In this document: piece after piece, positions 57,464-64,000 of the stretch | How positions within the stretch are numbered: the first letter of the stretch is position 1 | Layout: every line of letters begins with the position of its first letter | Assembly (NCBI GenBank): GCA_002722295.1 | Contig: PBLF01000009.1 | Coordinates: 129,768 to 193,767, forward strand | DNA length: 64,000 nt | Reading direction: 5' to 3' | From: Stappia sp. | Lineage (GTDB): Bacteria > Pseudomonadota > Alphaproteobacteria > Rhizobiales > Stappiaceae | Position numbers and translations under genes: made by a program | Notes under the pieces: model-generated | Databases searched by the model: none | What the model was told of the DNA's origin: nothing | Seen by the model: only the letters and a program-made list of their open reading frames with translations

Positions 57464-58627
57464 TCAGACAGCGGAATCGGGACGGCGGATACGACGCCGG
57501 GCATCGGCCGCACGCGCCTCTGCGGCGCGCTTGGCACGGATGCGCAAGCGCTTGATCCGCCGGGGATCGGCGTCGAGGATCTCGAACTCGTAGCCGGGAA
57601 GCTCGCGCACGGTGATAAGCTCGCCGCGCACGGGCACACGCCCCACCAGCGAGAACACCAGACCGCCCAGCGTATCCACTTCCTCGGCAAGGTCCCCGAG
57701 TTGAAAGTCCGTGCCGATGGCTTCCTCCACCTCTTCGATGGGAACGCGCGGATCGGCTGTCCACACACCGTCGCCGGTGTGGGCGATCATCGCCTCCTCG
57801 TCCTCGTCATGCTCGTCCTCGATGTCGCCGAAGACCGTCTCGACGATGTCCTCCAGCGACACGAGACCTTCGGTGCCACCGTATTCATCGATCACAAGCG
57901 CCATCTGGACACGATCGGCCTGCATCCGGGTCATGAGATCCGTGGCTGGCATCGACGGAGGGACGAACAGCACCGCGCGGATGAGACCGGTTTCGCTCAG
58001 CGGCACGGAAAGGTCGACCTGCGAAAGATCGAGTTCCTGCTCCGTATTGGACGTGGCCGGCTCGCACCCCGGCGTCGAGCGGGCACAGATATGCGCCATC
58101 AGATCCTTGATGTGCACCATGCCCCGCGGGTCGTCGAGCCCGTCGCGGTAGACGGGCATCCGCGAGTGGCCGGATTCGCGGAACACTTCCATCAGCCGGC
58201 CGAGCGACACGGAGTCCTCGACCGCGTCGATGTCGGCGCGCGGCACCATCACGTCGTCGACGCGCAGTTCGCGCAGCCGCAGGATGTTGGACAGGAGAAC
58301 CCGTTCCTCGGGCGTGAAGCTCGCGTTGGAACCTGTCTCGCGGGCCAGCTCCTCCTGGAGGTTCTGCCTCAGCGACCCGGGGCCGTTTCGCCGGAGCGAC
58401 ATCACGCCGCGCAGGAAATCCAGGGCACGGGCGCCGGTCCCGGCAAGCCGAAGTGCCGCGCCATGCGCCGGTCCGGGTTGCGGGGACGCGGTGTCGGTGC
58501 GTTGCGCCTCCGGCGCGGACGGGGCGGGACTGGACGGGTCTGACGCGCCGTCCTGGGACGCTCTTGCCTCGCCGCCGGCGTTGCGTGCGGCGGGCTGCTC
58601 GGGACTTCGGGCCTCGGAATTCATCAT
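57464..58627 (-). CDS. CorC/HlyC-family CBS-domain protein
   Basis: A 387-residue cytoplasmic protein. The N-terminal 75 residues are proline/alanine-rich and disordered, followed by LRELRVDDVMVPRADI and two CBS domains (about 130-270), then the CorC_HlyC transporter-associated domain at the end (IGTDFQLGDLAEEVDTLGGLVFSLVGRVP). Family members are linked to magnesium/cobalt handling, and the name hemolysin is historical. It lies 12 bases after ybeY and before lnt, the conserved order. Confidence 0.9.
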   Translation of the reverse strand: MMNSEARSPEQPAARNAGGEARASQDGASDPSSPAPSAPEAQRTDTASPQPGPAHGAALRLAGTGARALDFLRGVMSLRRNGPGSLRQNLQEELARETGSNASFTPEERVLLSNILRLRELRVDDVMVPRADIDAVEDSVSLGRLMEVFRESGHSRMPVYRDGLDDPRGMVHIKDLMAHICARSTPGCEPATSNTEQELDLSQVDLSVPLSETGLIRAVLFVPPSMPATDLMTRMQADRVQMALVIDEYGGTEGLVSLEDIVETVFGDIEDEHDEDEEAMIAHTGDGVWTADPRVPIEEVEEAIGTDFQLGDLAEEVDTLGGLVFSLVGRVPVRGELITVRELPGYEFEILDADPRRIKRLRIRAKRAAEARAADARRRIRRPDSAV

Positions 58628-58639
58628 CTCGGTTCGTCG

Positions 58640-59191
58640 TCACCCGGCCGGGCCGGAGACATTGCTCTCCATGTCGTCGTCGCTGCCGGGCGGATCGAGG
58701 TACGGATCCGCAATGCCAAGGCTTGCAAGGATCCGCCGTTCCAGATCTTCCATCTCCTCGGCTTCCGCGTCCATATGGTGATCGTAGCCGAAAAGGTGAA
58801 GGAACCCGTGCACGACAAGATGCATGAGATGGTCGAAAAGGGGAATATCCAGTTCCCCGGCCTCCCGCTCGACCGTCTCGCGCGCCAGGATCAGGTCTCC
58901 GAGCAGGGGACCGTATGGTGGCTCATCCTCGTCGCCACCGGGAAACGAGAGAACGTTCGTCGGCGCATCCTTGCCGCGCCAGTCGCGATTGAGCTCACGC
59001 ACGCGGGCATCGTCGGCCAGGACCACCGAAAGCTCGGAACCTTCCAGGATACGCGGCCGGGCGAACCCGCACGCGGCCTCGACGGCGCGGGCGACAAGCG
59101 CCTCGAGTGCGTCCTCGTCGCCCCATCCGTCCGCCTCGATCGAAAGGTCGATCTCGGGCAGGACCAACGCCTCGTCGGACTGCGTGCTCAC
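58640..59191 (-). CDS. ybeY: Endoribonuclease/rRNA maturation factor YbeY
   Basis: Single-strand endoribonuclease for 16S rRNA 3'-end maturation and ribosome quality control. The 183-residue protein has the zinc-binding H-x3-H-x5-H motif in [15 protein letters not shown] (about residues 127-141), and [20 protein letters not shown]. The GTG start at 59191 overlaps the phoH stop (GTGA), so coupling is likely. Confidence 0.95.
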   Translation of the reverse strand: MSTQSDEALVLPEIDLSIEADGWGDEDALEALVARAVEAACGFARPRILEGSELSVVLADDARVRELNRDWRGKDAPTNVLSFPGGDEDEPPYGPLLGDLILARETVEREAGELDIPLFDHLMHLVVHGFLHLFGYDHHMDAEAEEMEDLERRILASLGIADPYLDPPGSDDDMESNVSGPAG

Positions 59192-60297
59192 GACGCGGTC
59201 TCGCGCGACCGTCGGGCGTTGCGGGCAGACTGCTCGGCCCGTGCCGCGGCTTCTTCCGCCCGGGCGCTCGCCTCGCGGCCGGCCTCGTCATAGGCCCGCA
59301 CGATGCGCGCGACGAGTTCGTGGCGCACCACGTCGACCTCGGTGAACCGCACCGTCGCGACCCCCTCGACCCCCTCGAGCAGATCAAGCGCCTCGCGCAG
59401 ACCGGACACCTGGCCGGGCGGGAGGTCGATCTGGCTCGGATCGCCGGTGACGATCATGCGAGAATCCTCGCCCAGACGCGTCAGGAACATCTTCATCTGC
59501 ATGGAGGTCGTGTTCTGCGCCTCATCGAGGATCACAACCGCGTTGGACAGTGTGCGCCCGCGCATGAAGGCGAGCGGGGCCACCTCGATCATTCCCGACT
59601 GCAGGCCACGCTCGACCTTCTCCGCCGGCATCATCTCGTAAAGCGCGTCGTAGAGCGGACGCAGATAGGGGTCGACCTTCTCCTTCAGGTCGCCGGGCAG
59701 GAAGCCGAGCCGCTCGCCCGCTTCCACCGCGGGCCGCGAAAGGATGAGCCGTGCCACATCGCCACGCTCCAGCAGCGCCGCCGCATAGGCCACCGCCAAG
59801 AACGTCTTGCCGGTTCCCGCCGGACCGACACCGAAGGTCAGGTCGCAGCGGTCCATGGCACGGATGTAGGCGTCCTGCGCCGGCGTGCGGGCAAGAACCG
59901 TCTTGCGGCGCGTGGAGACCTGCGCGAAGGCAAGGTGCGACTTGCGCTCGAGACTGGGAAGGTCCAGCTGCGCGTCCTCGGCCGCTGCCATGCGCAATGC
60001 CCCGTCGATATCGCCTGGATGCAATTCGTGTCCCTGCTGAAGGCGTGCGTAAAGGGCTTCCAGCGCGCGGCGTGCCTGATCGCACCCGGAATGCCGGCCC
60101 TTGATGATGACCTGGTTGCCGCGCGCGACCGCGTCGACACCAAGGCGCTGCTCGATGAGGGCAAGGTTCTGGTCGAACTGGCCGAAAAGATCGCCCACGA
60201 GGCGATTGTCGTCAAAGGCCAGAACCACGTGGGTCATGTCGGAAGCGGGAACCGCATCGCGGTTGCCGCCCCGTGGGGTCCGGCTGTCGCCGGTCAA
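59188..60297 (-). CDS. PhoH-family ATPase
   Basis: A 369-residue protein of the PhoH (PhoL/YbeZ) family, a predicted ATP-dependent RNA-associated protein that functions with YbeY. The ATPase core has Walker [16 protein letters not shown] (about residues 159-173) and Walker [16 protein letters not shown]. The TTG start at 60297 is supported by AGGAGAA five bases upstream; an ATG at 60237 has no such site. It follows miaB by 51 bases. Confidence 0.93.
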   Translation of the reverse strand: MTGDSRTPRGGNRDAVPASDMTHVVLAFDDNRLVGDLFGQFDQNLALIEQRLGVDAVARGNQVIIKGRHSGCDQARRALEALYARLQQGHELHPGDIDGALRMAAAEDAQLDLPSLERKSHLAFAQVSTRRKTVLARTPAQDAYIRAMDRCDLTFGVGPAGTGKTFLAVAYAAALLERGDVARLILSRPAVEAGERLGFLPGDLKEKVDPYLRPLYDALYEMMPAEKVERGLQSGMIEVAPLAFMRGRTLSNAVVILDEAQNTTSMQMKMFLTRLGEDSRMIVTGDPSQIDLPPGQVSGLREALDLLEGVEGVATVRFTEVDVVRHELVARIVRAYDEAGREASARAEEAAARAEQSARNARRSRETAS

Positions 60298-60348
60298 GCG
60301 GCTTCTCCTGACATCCTGTCTCCTGACGCCCCGCCGCGTCGATCCACC

Positions 60349-61809
60349 TTACGCCGAGGCCGAGGTTGCGACTTTCACATTGTGCCCTGTCGCAAGGCGT
60401 GCGAACAGGGAATTCGAGCCCGTACCGGTGATTTCCACCGTCGCTATCTCTCCGATCAGGCTCTCCGGCGCCTCCACCTGCACAGGCTGCAGGAAGGGCG
60501 AACGGCCCGCGACCTGGCCCGGATTGCGGCCGGGTTTCTCGAACAGCACTTCGCAGACACTTCCGACCAGCGACGCGTTGAACGCCTTTTGCTGGCGCGT
60601 GATCAGGTCCTGAAGCTCGTGCAGACGCGCGGTCATCACGTCATCCGGCACCTGGTCGGGAAGCTTCGCACCGGGCGTGCCCGGGCGCGGGCTGTATTTG
60701 AAACTGAACGCCGAGGCGTAACCGACCCGCTCCACCAGATCCATGGTGTCACGGAAATCGGCGTCCGTCTCACCCGGAAAGCCGACAATGAAATCTCCTG
60801 AAAGGGCCATGTCGGGACGGGCCTCGCGAATGCGGTCGATGAGGCGGAAGTAGGCCTCGCGCGTGTGCTTGCGGTTCATGGCCTTGAGGATCCTGTCGGA
60901 TCCGGACTGCACGGGCAGGTGCAGATAGGGCATGAGCTGCGGCAGGTCCCGGTGCGCCTCGATCAGCTCCGCGTCCATGTCACGCGGATGGCTGGTGGTA
61001 TAGCGCAGCCGGTCCAGCCCCTCGATCTCCGCGAGCCGGCGCAGAAGCTCACCGAGCCCCCAGGTTCGCCCGTCGGCGCCTTCGCCGTGCCAGGCGTTCA
61101 CGTTCTGGCCGAGCAGCGTCACCTCGCGCACGCCCCGCGCCGCCAGTCGCTCCGCCTCGCCGACGATCTGCTCCACGGAGCGCGACACCTCCGCGCCACG
61201 GGTGTAGGGCACGACGCAGAAGGTGCAGAACTTGTCGCACCCTTCCTGAACCGTGAGAAAGGCGGTCAGGGCGCGCTTGCCGTCGCGCGCGGCGGCCGGC
61301 TTCGCCAGATGGCGGAACTTCTCCTCGATCTCGAACTCGGTCTCGACCACCGCCTCGCCCGTGCCGGCACGCGCCAGAAGTTCCGGCAGCCGGTGATAGG
61401 TCTGCGGGCCGAACACGAGATCGACCACGGGCGCGCGACGCGAGATTTCCTGTCCCTCCGCCTGGGCGACACAGCCCGCGACACCTATCATGGTCGCCTT
61501 GCCGGCCTCGGCCCGGGCGTCCTTGAGCTTCCGCAGCCGCCCGAGTTCGGAGTAGATCTTCTCCGCCGCCTTCTCACGAATGTGGCAGGTGTTGAGAATG
61601 ATCAGGTCGGCGTCCTCGACCGCCTGGGTCGTCTCATAGCCTTCCGGCGCCAGCGCATCGGCCATACGCTCGCTGTCGTAGACGTTCATCTGGCAGCCGT
61701 AGGTCTTGACGAACACCCGACGGGCGTTCGTCCCTTCCGGAACACTGGCGGAAGCGCTGCCGGCCTGGCTGTCGCCGGCGTGATCGGCACTGCGGGAGTT
61801 CTCGGTCAT
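60349..61809 (-). CDS. miaB: tRNA-2-methylthio-N6-dimethylallyladenosine synthase
   Basis: Radical-SAM methylthiotransferase that modifies i6A37 of tRNAs. The 486-residue protein has the N-terminal cluster cysteines in [23 protein letters not shown] and [11 protein letters not shown], the radical-SAM motif [15 protein letters not shown] and a C-terminal TRAM domain. The start [10 protein letters not shown] at 61809 follows GGAGACACG. The first 30 residues are low-complexity. Confidence 0.95.
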   Translation of the reverse strand: MTENSRSADHAGDSQAGSASASVPEGTNARRVFVKTYGCQMNVYDSERMADALAPEGYETTQAVEDADLIILNTCHIREKAAEKIYSELGRLRKLKDARAEAGKATMIGVAGCVAQAEGQEISRRAPVVDLVFGPQTYHRLPELLARAGTGEAVVETEFEIEEKFRHLAKPAAARDGKRALTAFLTVQEGCDKFCTFCVVPYTRGAEVSRSVEQIVGEAERLAARGVREVTLLGQNVNAWHGEGADGRTWGLGELLRRLAEIEGLDRLRYTTSHPRDMDAELIEAHRDLPQLMPYLHLPVQSGSDRILKAMNRKHTREAYFRLIDRIREARPDMALSGDFIVGFPGETDADFRDTMDLVERVGYASAFSFKYSPRPGTPGAKLPDQVPDDVMTARLHELQDLITRQQKAFNASLVGSVCEVLFEKPGRNPGQVAGRSPFLQPVQVEAPESLIGEIATVEITGTGSNSLFARLATGHNVKVATSASA

Positions 61810-61933
61810 CGTGTCTCCGGGCGGGCGTCCTGCCCGCGGCCTGTTCGGTGAGCCTCGCGCCGGTCGCAGCGCGTCCACGGACGGCGGCAACCTGTCACTG
61901 TCGCACGGCCTGTCCTGAAAATCAGCGCCCGCC

Positions 61934-62890
61934 TTAGCGGATTTCGGCGCTCTTGAGAATAGCAGGCGCACCGCCGGCAGGCGATTCCCGCTCGGTGCGT
62001 TGCGGATCTGCCGCGTCCTCTTCGCCATCGGACACACCAGCCGTATCTTCAGGCTCGGCTCCGGACGGCGGAAGCGCCTCGACGGGTGGTATCCGGTCAC
62101 GACCCGTCACCGCCTCGGCCGCCATGGAGCGGACGCTTTCCTCGAGAAGACGCGTCAGCGCCTTGCGGTCGGCGCTCGCCTCGACCCGGACGGGCTCGCC
62201 CCAGACCACGGTCACATCGACACCGCCCTGACGCACAACATTCATGAAATGCGGGACCATTTCCATGTCGCCGTACCAGGCCACATGCGGACGGAACTGC
62301 CGTCCCATGGGCAGGCCGTGCAGGTGGGTGTAGGCGATTGCAAGCGGCTGGATCCACATCTCGCCCGTCTCTCCGGCAACCGCATGACGGGCGGCGCCGA
62401 TGAGGGCGGAGCGGAAGGGAAGCACCTCGTTGCCGCTGTTCGAGGTTCCTTCCGCGAAGAGCACCATGGCATCGCCGCCGGCAAGACGCCCGCCCAGTTC
62501 CTCGGCGGTGCGCGCGGTCGCGCTGCGGCGCTGCCGATCGACGAAGACGGAGCGCTGCAGCTTGGCGAAAAGACCGAAAACCGGCCAGTTCGCCACCTCG
62601 GACTTGGCGACGAAAGACAGCGGGGCGCGACTGCCGAGCACCGTGATGTCCATCCACGAGACGTGGTTGGCGGTGATGAGCAAGGGCCGCCCGGCGGCCT
62701 GCCGGCCAACCTCGCGCACGCGAATGCCGACCAGCGCGCAGGCAATGCGATGCCATACGACCGGCAGGTAGCGGCGCACAGGCCCGCCCGTCTTCATGGC
62801 AAGCCACTGAACGGGAATGAGGGGCAGGGTCACCACCGTCAGGGCACCCAGAACCAGGGTCGCGCGGACCCGGGACACCGCGCCGGGCAT
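61934..62890 (-). CDS. plsC: 1-acyl-sn-glycerol-3-phosphate acyltransferase
   Basis: Second acylation step of phospholipid synthesis. The 318-residue protein has an N-terminal membrane helix, then the H-x4-D motif NHVSWMD (about residues 75-81), SVFVDRQ and EGTSNSG, then PLAIAYTH. The C-terminal 55 residues are a charged, low-complexity extension ([20 protein letters not shown]). It starts 3 bases after fur ends. Confidence 0.93.
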   Translation of the reverse strand: MPGAVSRVRATLVLGALTVVTLPLIPVQWLAMKTGGPVRRYLPVVWHRIACALVGIRVREVGRQAAGRPLLITANHVSWMDITVLGSRAPLSFVAKSEVANWPVFGLFAKLQRSVFVDRQRRSATARTAEELGGRLAGGDAMVLFAEGTSNSGNEVLPFRSALIGAARHAVAGETGEMWIQPLAIAYTHLHGLPMGRQFRPHVAWYGDMEMVPHFMNVVRQGGVDVTVVWGEPVRVEASADRKALTRLLEESVRSMAAEAVTGRDRIPPVEALPPSGAEPEDTAGVSDGEEDAADPQRTERESPAGGAPAILKSAEIR

Positions 62891-62893
62891 TGC

Positions 62894-63361
62894 CTACTCC
62901 CTGTCCGGGGGAGACAGGGGCACGCCGTAAAGCTCGAGCCGGTGGTCGACGAGGCGGAAGCCGAGCTTGCGCGCAATCGCCTCCTGAAGCCGCTCGATCT
63001 CTTCGTTGCGGAACTCGATCACACGCCCGCTCTTCAGGTCGATGAGATGGTCGTGATGCTCGTCCGGAACGGTCTCGTAGCGGGCCCGGCCATCGCGAAA
63101 ATCGTGACGCTCGATGATGCCGGCATCCTCGAAGAGCTTCACGGTGCGATAGACGGTGGAAATGGAGATGCGCGGATCCTGCTCGACCGCCCGGCGGTAG
63201 AGTTCCTCGACGTCCGGATGATCGCTCGCGCCCTCGATCACGCCGGCGATGATACGGCGCTGCTCGGTCATGCGCATGCCCTTGGCGATGCACTGTTCCT
63301 CGAGCGACGACGTTCCGCCCGTCGCGCGCTCGCGCTGCCGGGGAGAGCCGGTGTCGGTCAT
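62894..63361 (-). CDS. fur: Fur-family metalloregulator (Fur/Mur type)
   Basis: A 155-residue Fe- or Mn-responsive repressor. The winged helix covers about residues 20-90 (GMRMTEQRRIIAGVIEGASDHPDVEELYRRA and SISTVYRTVKLFEDAGIIERH); metal-binding residues lie in DEHHDHLIDLKSG. Cysteines of the CxxC type are lacking (only one Cys is present). In Rhizobiales this protein is often manganese-responsive (Mur). The start MTDTGSPRQR at 63361 follows GAGGACAGG. Neighbours rimI and plsC match the order seen in related genomes. Confidence 0.9.
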   Translation of the reverse strand: MTDTGSPRQRERATGGTSSLEEQCIAKGMRMTEQRRIIAGVIEGASDHPDVEELYRRAVEQDPRISISTVYRTVKLFEDAGIIERHDFRDGRARYETVPDEHHDHLIDLKSGRVIEFRNEEIERLQEAIARKLGFRLVDHRLELYGVPLSPPDRE

Positions 63362-63454
63362 CGCGCCTGTCCTCCTCTTGACACCTCGACGAGGCGGTCC
63401 GGCACGCCGCAAGGACACCGGACGGCCCGCGCCACGCGGCGGTTCGGGCGGTTA

Positions 63455-63955
63455 TCAGCCAAGCCGATACGCCAGATCGACACGCATGACAAGCGCGCCG
63501 CCATCCCCTTCGCTTGCCTGGTAATAGGCCTTGCGTTCGCCGACCTTGCGAAATCCGAGACGGCGGTAGAGAGCAAGGGCCGCGTCGTTCGCCGCATCCA
63601 CCTCGAGAAAGAGCGAGGCGACCCGCTCGCCATACAGGCGATGCAGGACGGTCCGCATGAGCCGACCGCCGATCCCCCGGCCGCGCTGGCGCGGCTCCAC
63701 GGCGATGGTGAGGATCTCACCCTCGTCGGCCGCCACCCGCACTATAACGAAGCCGAGCGGCGCACGTGTCCCGAAGTAGCTCGCACGCCGTGCCTTGAGA
63801 ACGGTCACGCCCGGCTGTGCCGCCAGCCGCGAAATCTCGTCCGCCGACCAGCCGATGGGAAAGGCGCGCTCATGCAGGTCGGCAAGCGCGTCGAAGTCAT
63901 CCGAAACGGCTTCCTCGATCACCGGTTCGGGCGTGGAAAACCACCACGGGATCAT
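63455..63955 (-). CDS. rimI: Ribosomal-protein-S18-alanine N-acetyltransferase
   Basis: A 166-residue GNAT enzyme. The acetyl-CoA motif is VEPRQRGRGIGGRLM (about 87-101); LEVDAANDAALALYRRLGFRKVGERKAYY follows, as in RimI. The ATG at 63955 overlaps the stop codon of the gene to its left on the minus strand (ATGA), probably tsaB, which fits the tsaB-rimI order. Confidence 0.92.
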   Translation of the reverse strand: MIPWWFSTPEPVIEEAVSDDFDALADLHERAFPIGWSADEISRLAAQPGVTVLKARRASYFGTRAPLGFVIVRVAADEGEILTIAVEPRQRGRGIGGRLMRTVLHRLYGERVASLFLEVDAANDAALALYRRLGFRKVGERKAYYQASEGDGGALVMRVDLAYRLG

Positions 63956-64000
63956 GCCAGCAGCCTCTCGTCGCGAACGGCGGGACGGGCATCGGGCGGA
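63952..64000 (-). CDS. tsaB: Last codons of a probable tsaB
   Basis: Only fifteen codons and the stop are inside the window; they read PPDARPAVRDERLLA. A PPDA-type ending and the four-base overlap with rimI fit TsaB, a component of tRNA threonylcarbamoyladenosine synthesis. The gene continues off the right edge. The assignment rests on context. Confidence 0.5.
   Translation of the reverse strand, partial: PPDARPAVRDERLLA

Overview
The window is a gene-dense, GC-rich stretch of an alphaproteobacterial chromosome, most likely a member of the Hyphomicrobiales (Rhizobiales). Support comes from the gene orders mdh-sucC, sdhCDAB, ffs-dnaX-ebfC-recR, rimP-nusA-ylxR-infB-rbfA-truB-rpsO-pnp and rimI-fur-plsC-miaB-phoH-ybeY-corC-lnt-XRE-metK-trmB, all typical of that order, and from a CycM-type membrane cytochrome c. 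I cannot fix the genus. No tRNA gene, insertion sequence, prophage or CRISPR array was seen, and nearly all of the window is core genome.

Layout. 1-2.7 kb (minus): start of sucC, mdh and zapE. 2.9-8.7 kb: an accessory mix of two AhpD-like proteins, an Omp19/Inh lipoprotein, a GNAT protein, a low-molecular-weight phosphatase relative with an abnormal P-loop, a YeiH transporter divergent from a LysR regulator, and a MAPEG protein. 8.8-13.2 kb (minus): the succinate dehydrogenase operon, interrupted by an FkbM methyltransferase gene between sdhA and sdhB. 13.4-17.5 kb: CysZ-like, NudC-like and HIT proteins and an acyl-CoA synthetase. 17.6-22.6 kb (plus): SRP RNA, dnaX, ebfC, recR, a lytic transglycosylase and a small exported protein. 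22.7-31.1 kb (minus): a small exported protein and a Yej-type peptide ABC importer with two tandem binding proteins. 31.3-34 kb (minus): a membrane diguanylate cyclase and CycM. 34-38.3 kb: kdsB, pheA, a PfkB kinase (plus), gpmA and dapB (minus). 38.5-42.4 kb (plus): a LuxP-like periplasmic binding protein whose gene overlaps that of a LuxQ-like membrane sensor carrying PAS, GGDEF and EAL domains. 42.5-52.8 kb (minus): pnp back to rimP. 52.8-64 kb (minus): trmB back to rimI and the tail of a probable tsaB.

The most unusual system is the LuxP/LuxQ-like pair. It looks like an autoinducer-2-type periplasmic receptor wired directly to cyclic-di-GMP turnover instead of to a phosphorelay, and two ligand-contact positions known from Vibrio LuxP are changed. 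A second notable signal is a shared palindrome, TTTACGTAAA, about 25-37 bases downstream of predicted transcription starts of both TCA operons (mdh-suc and sdhCDAB), which suggests one regulator for both. Further points are the FkbM insertion inside sdh, a terminator-like hairpin in the rimP-nusA leader, a displaced P-loop arginine in the phosphatase relative, and an intra-operon hairpin between mdh and sucC. All function assignments rest on motifs and family knowledge read by eye; no database search was run.
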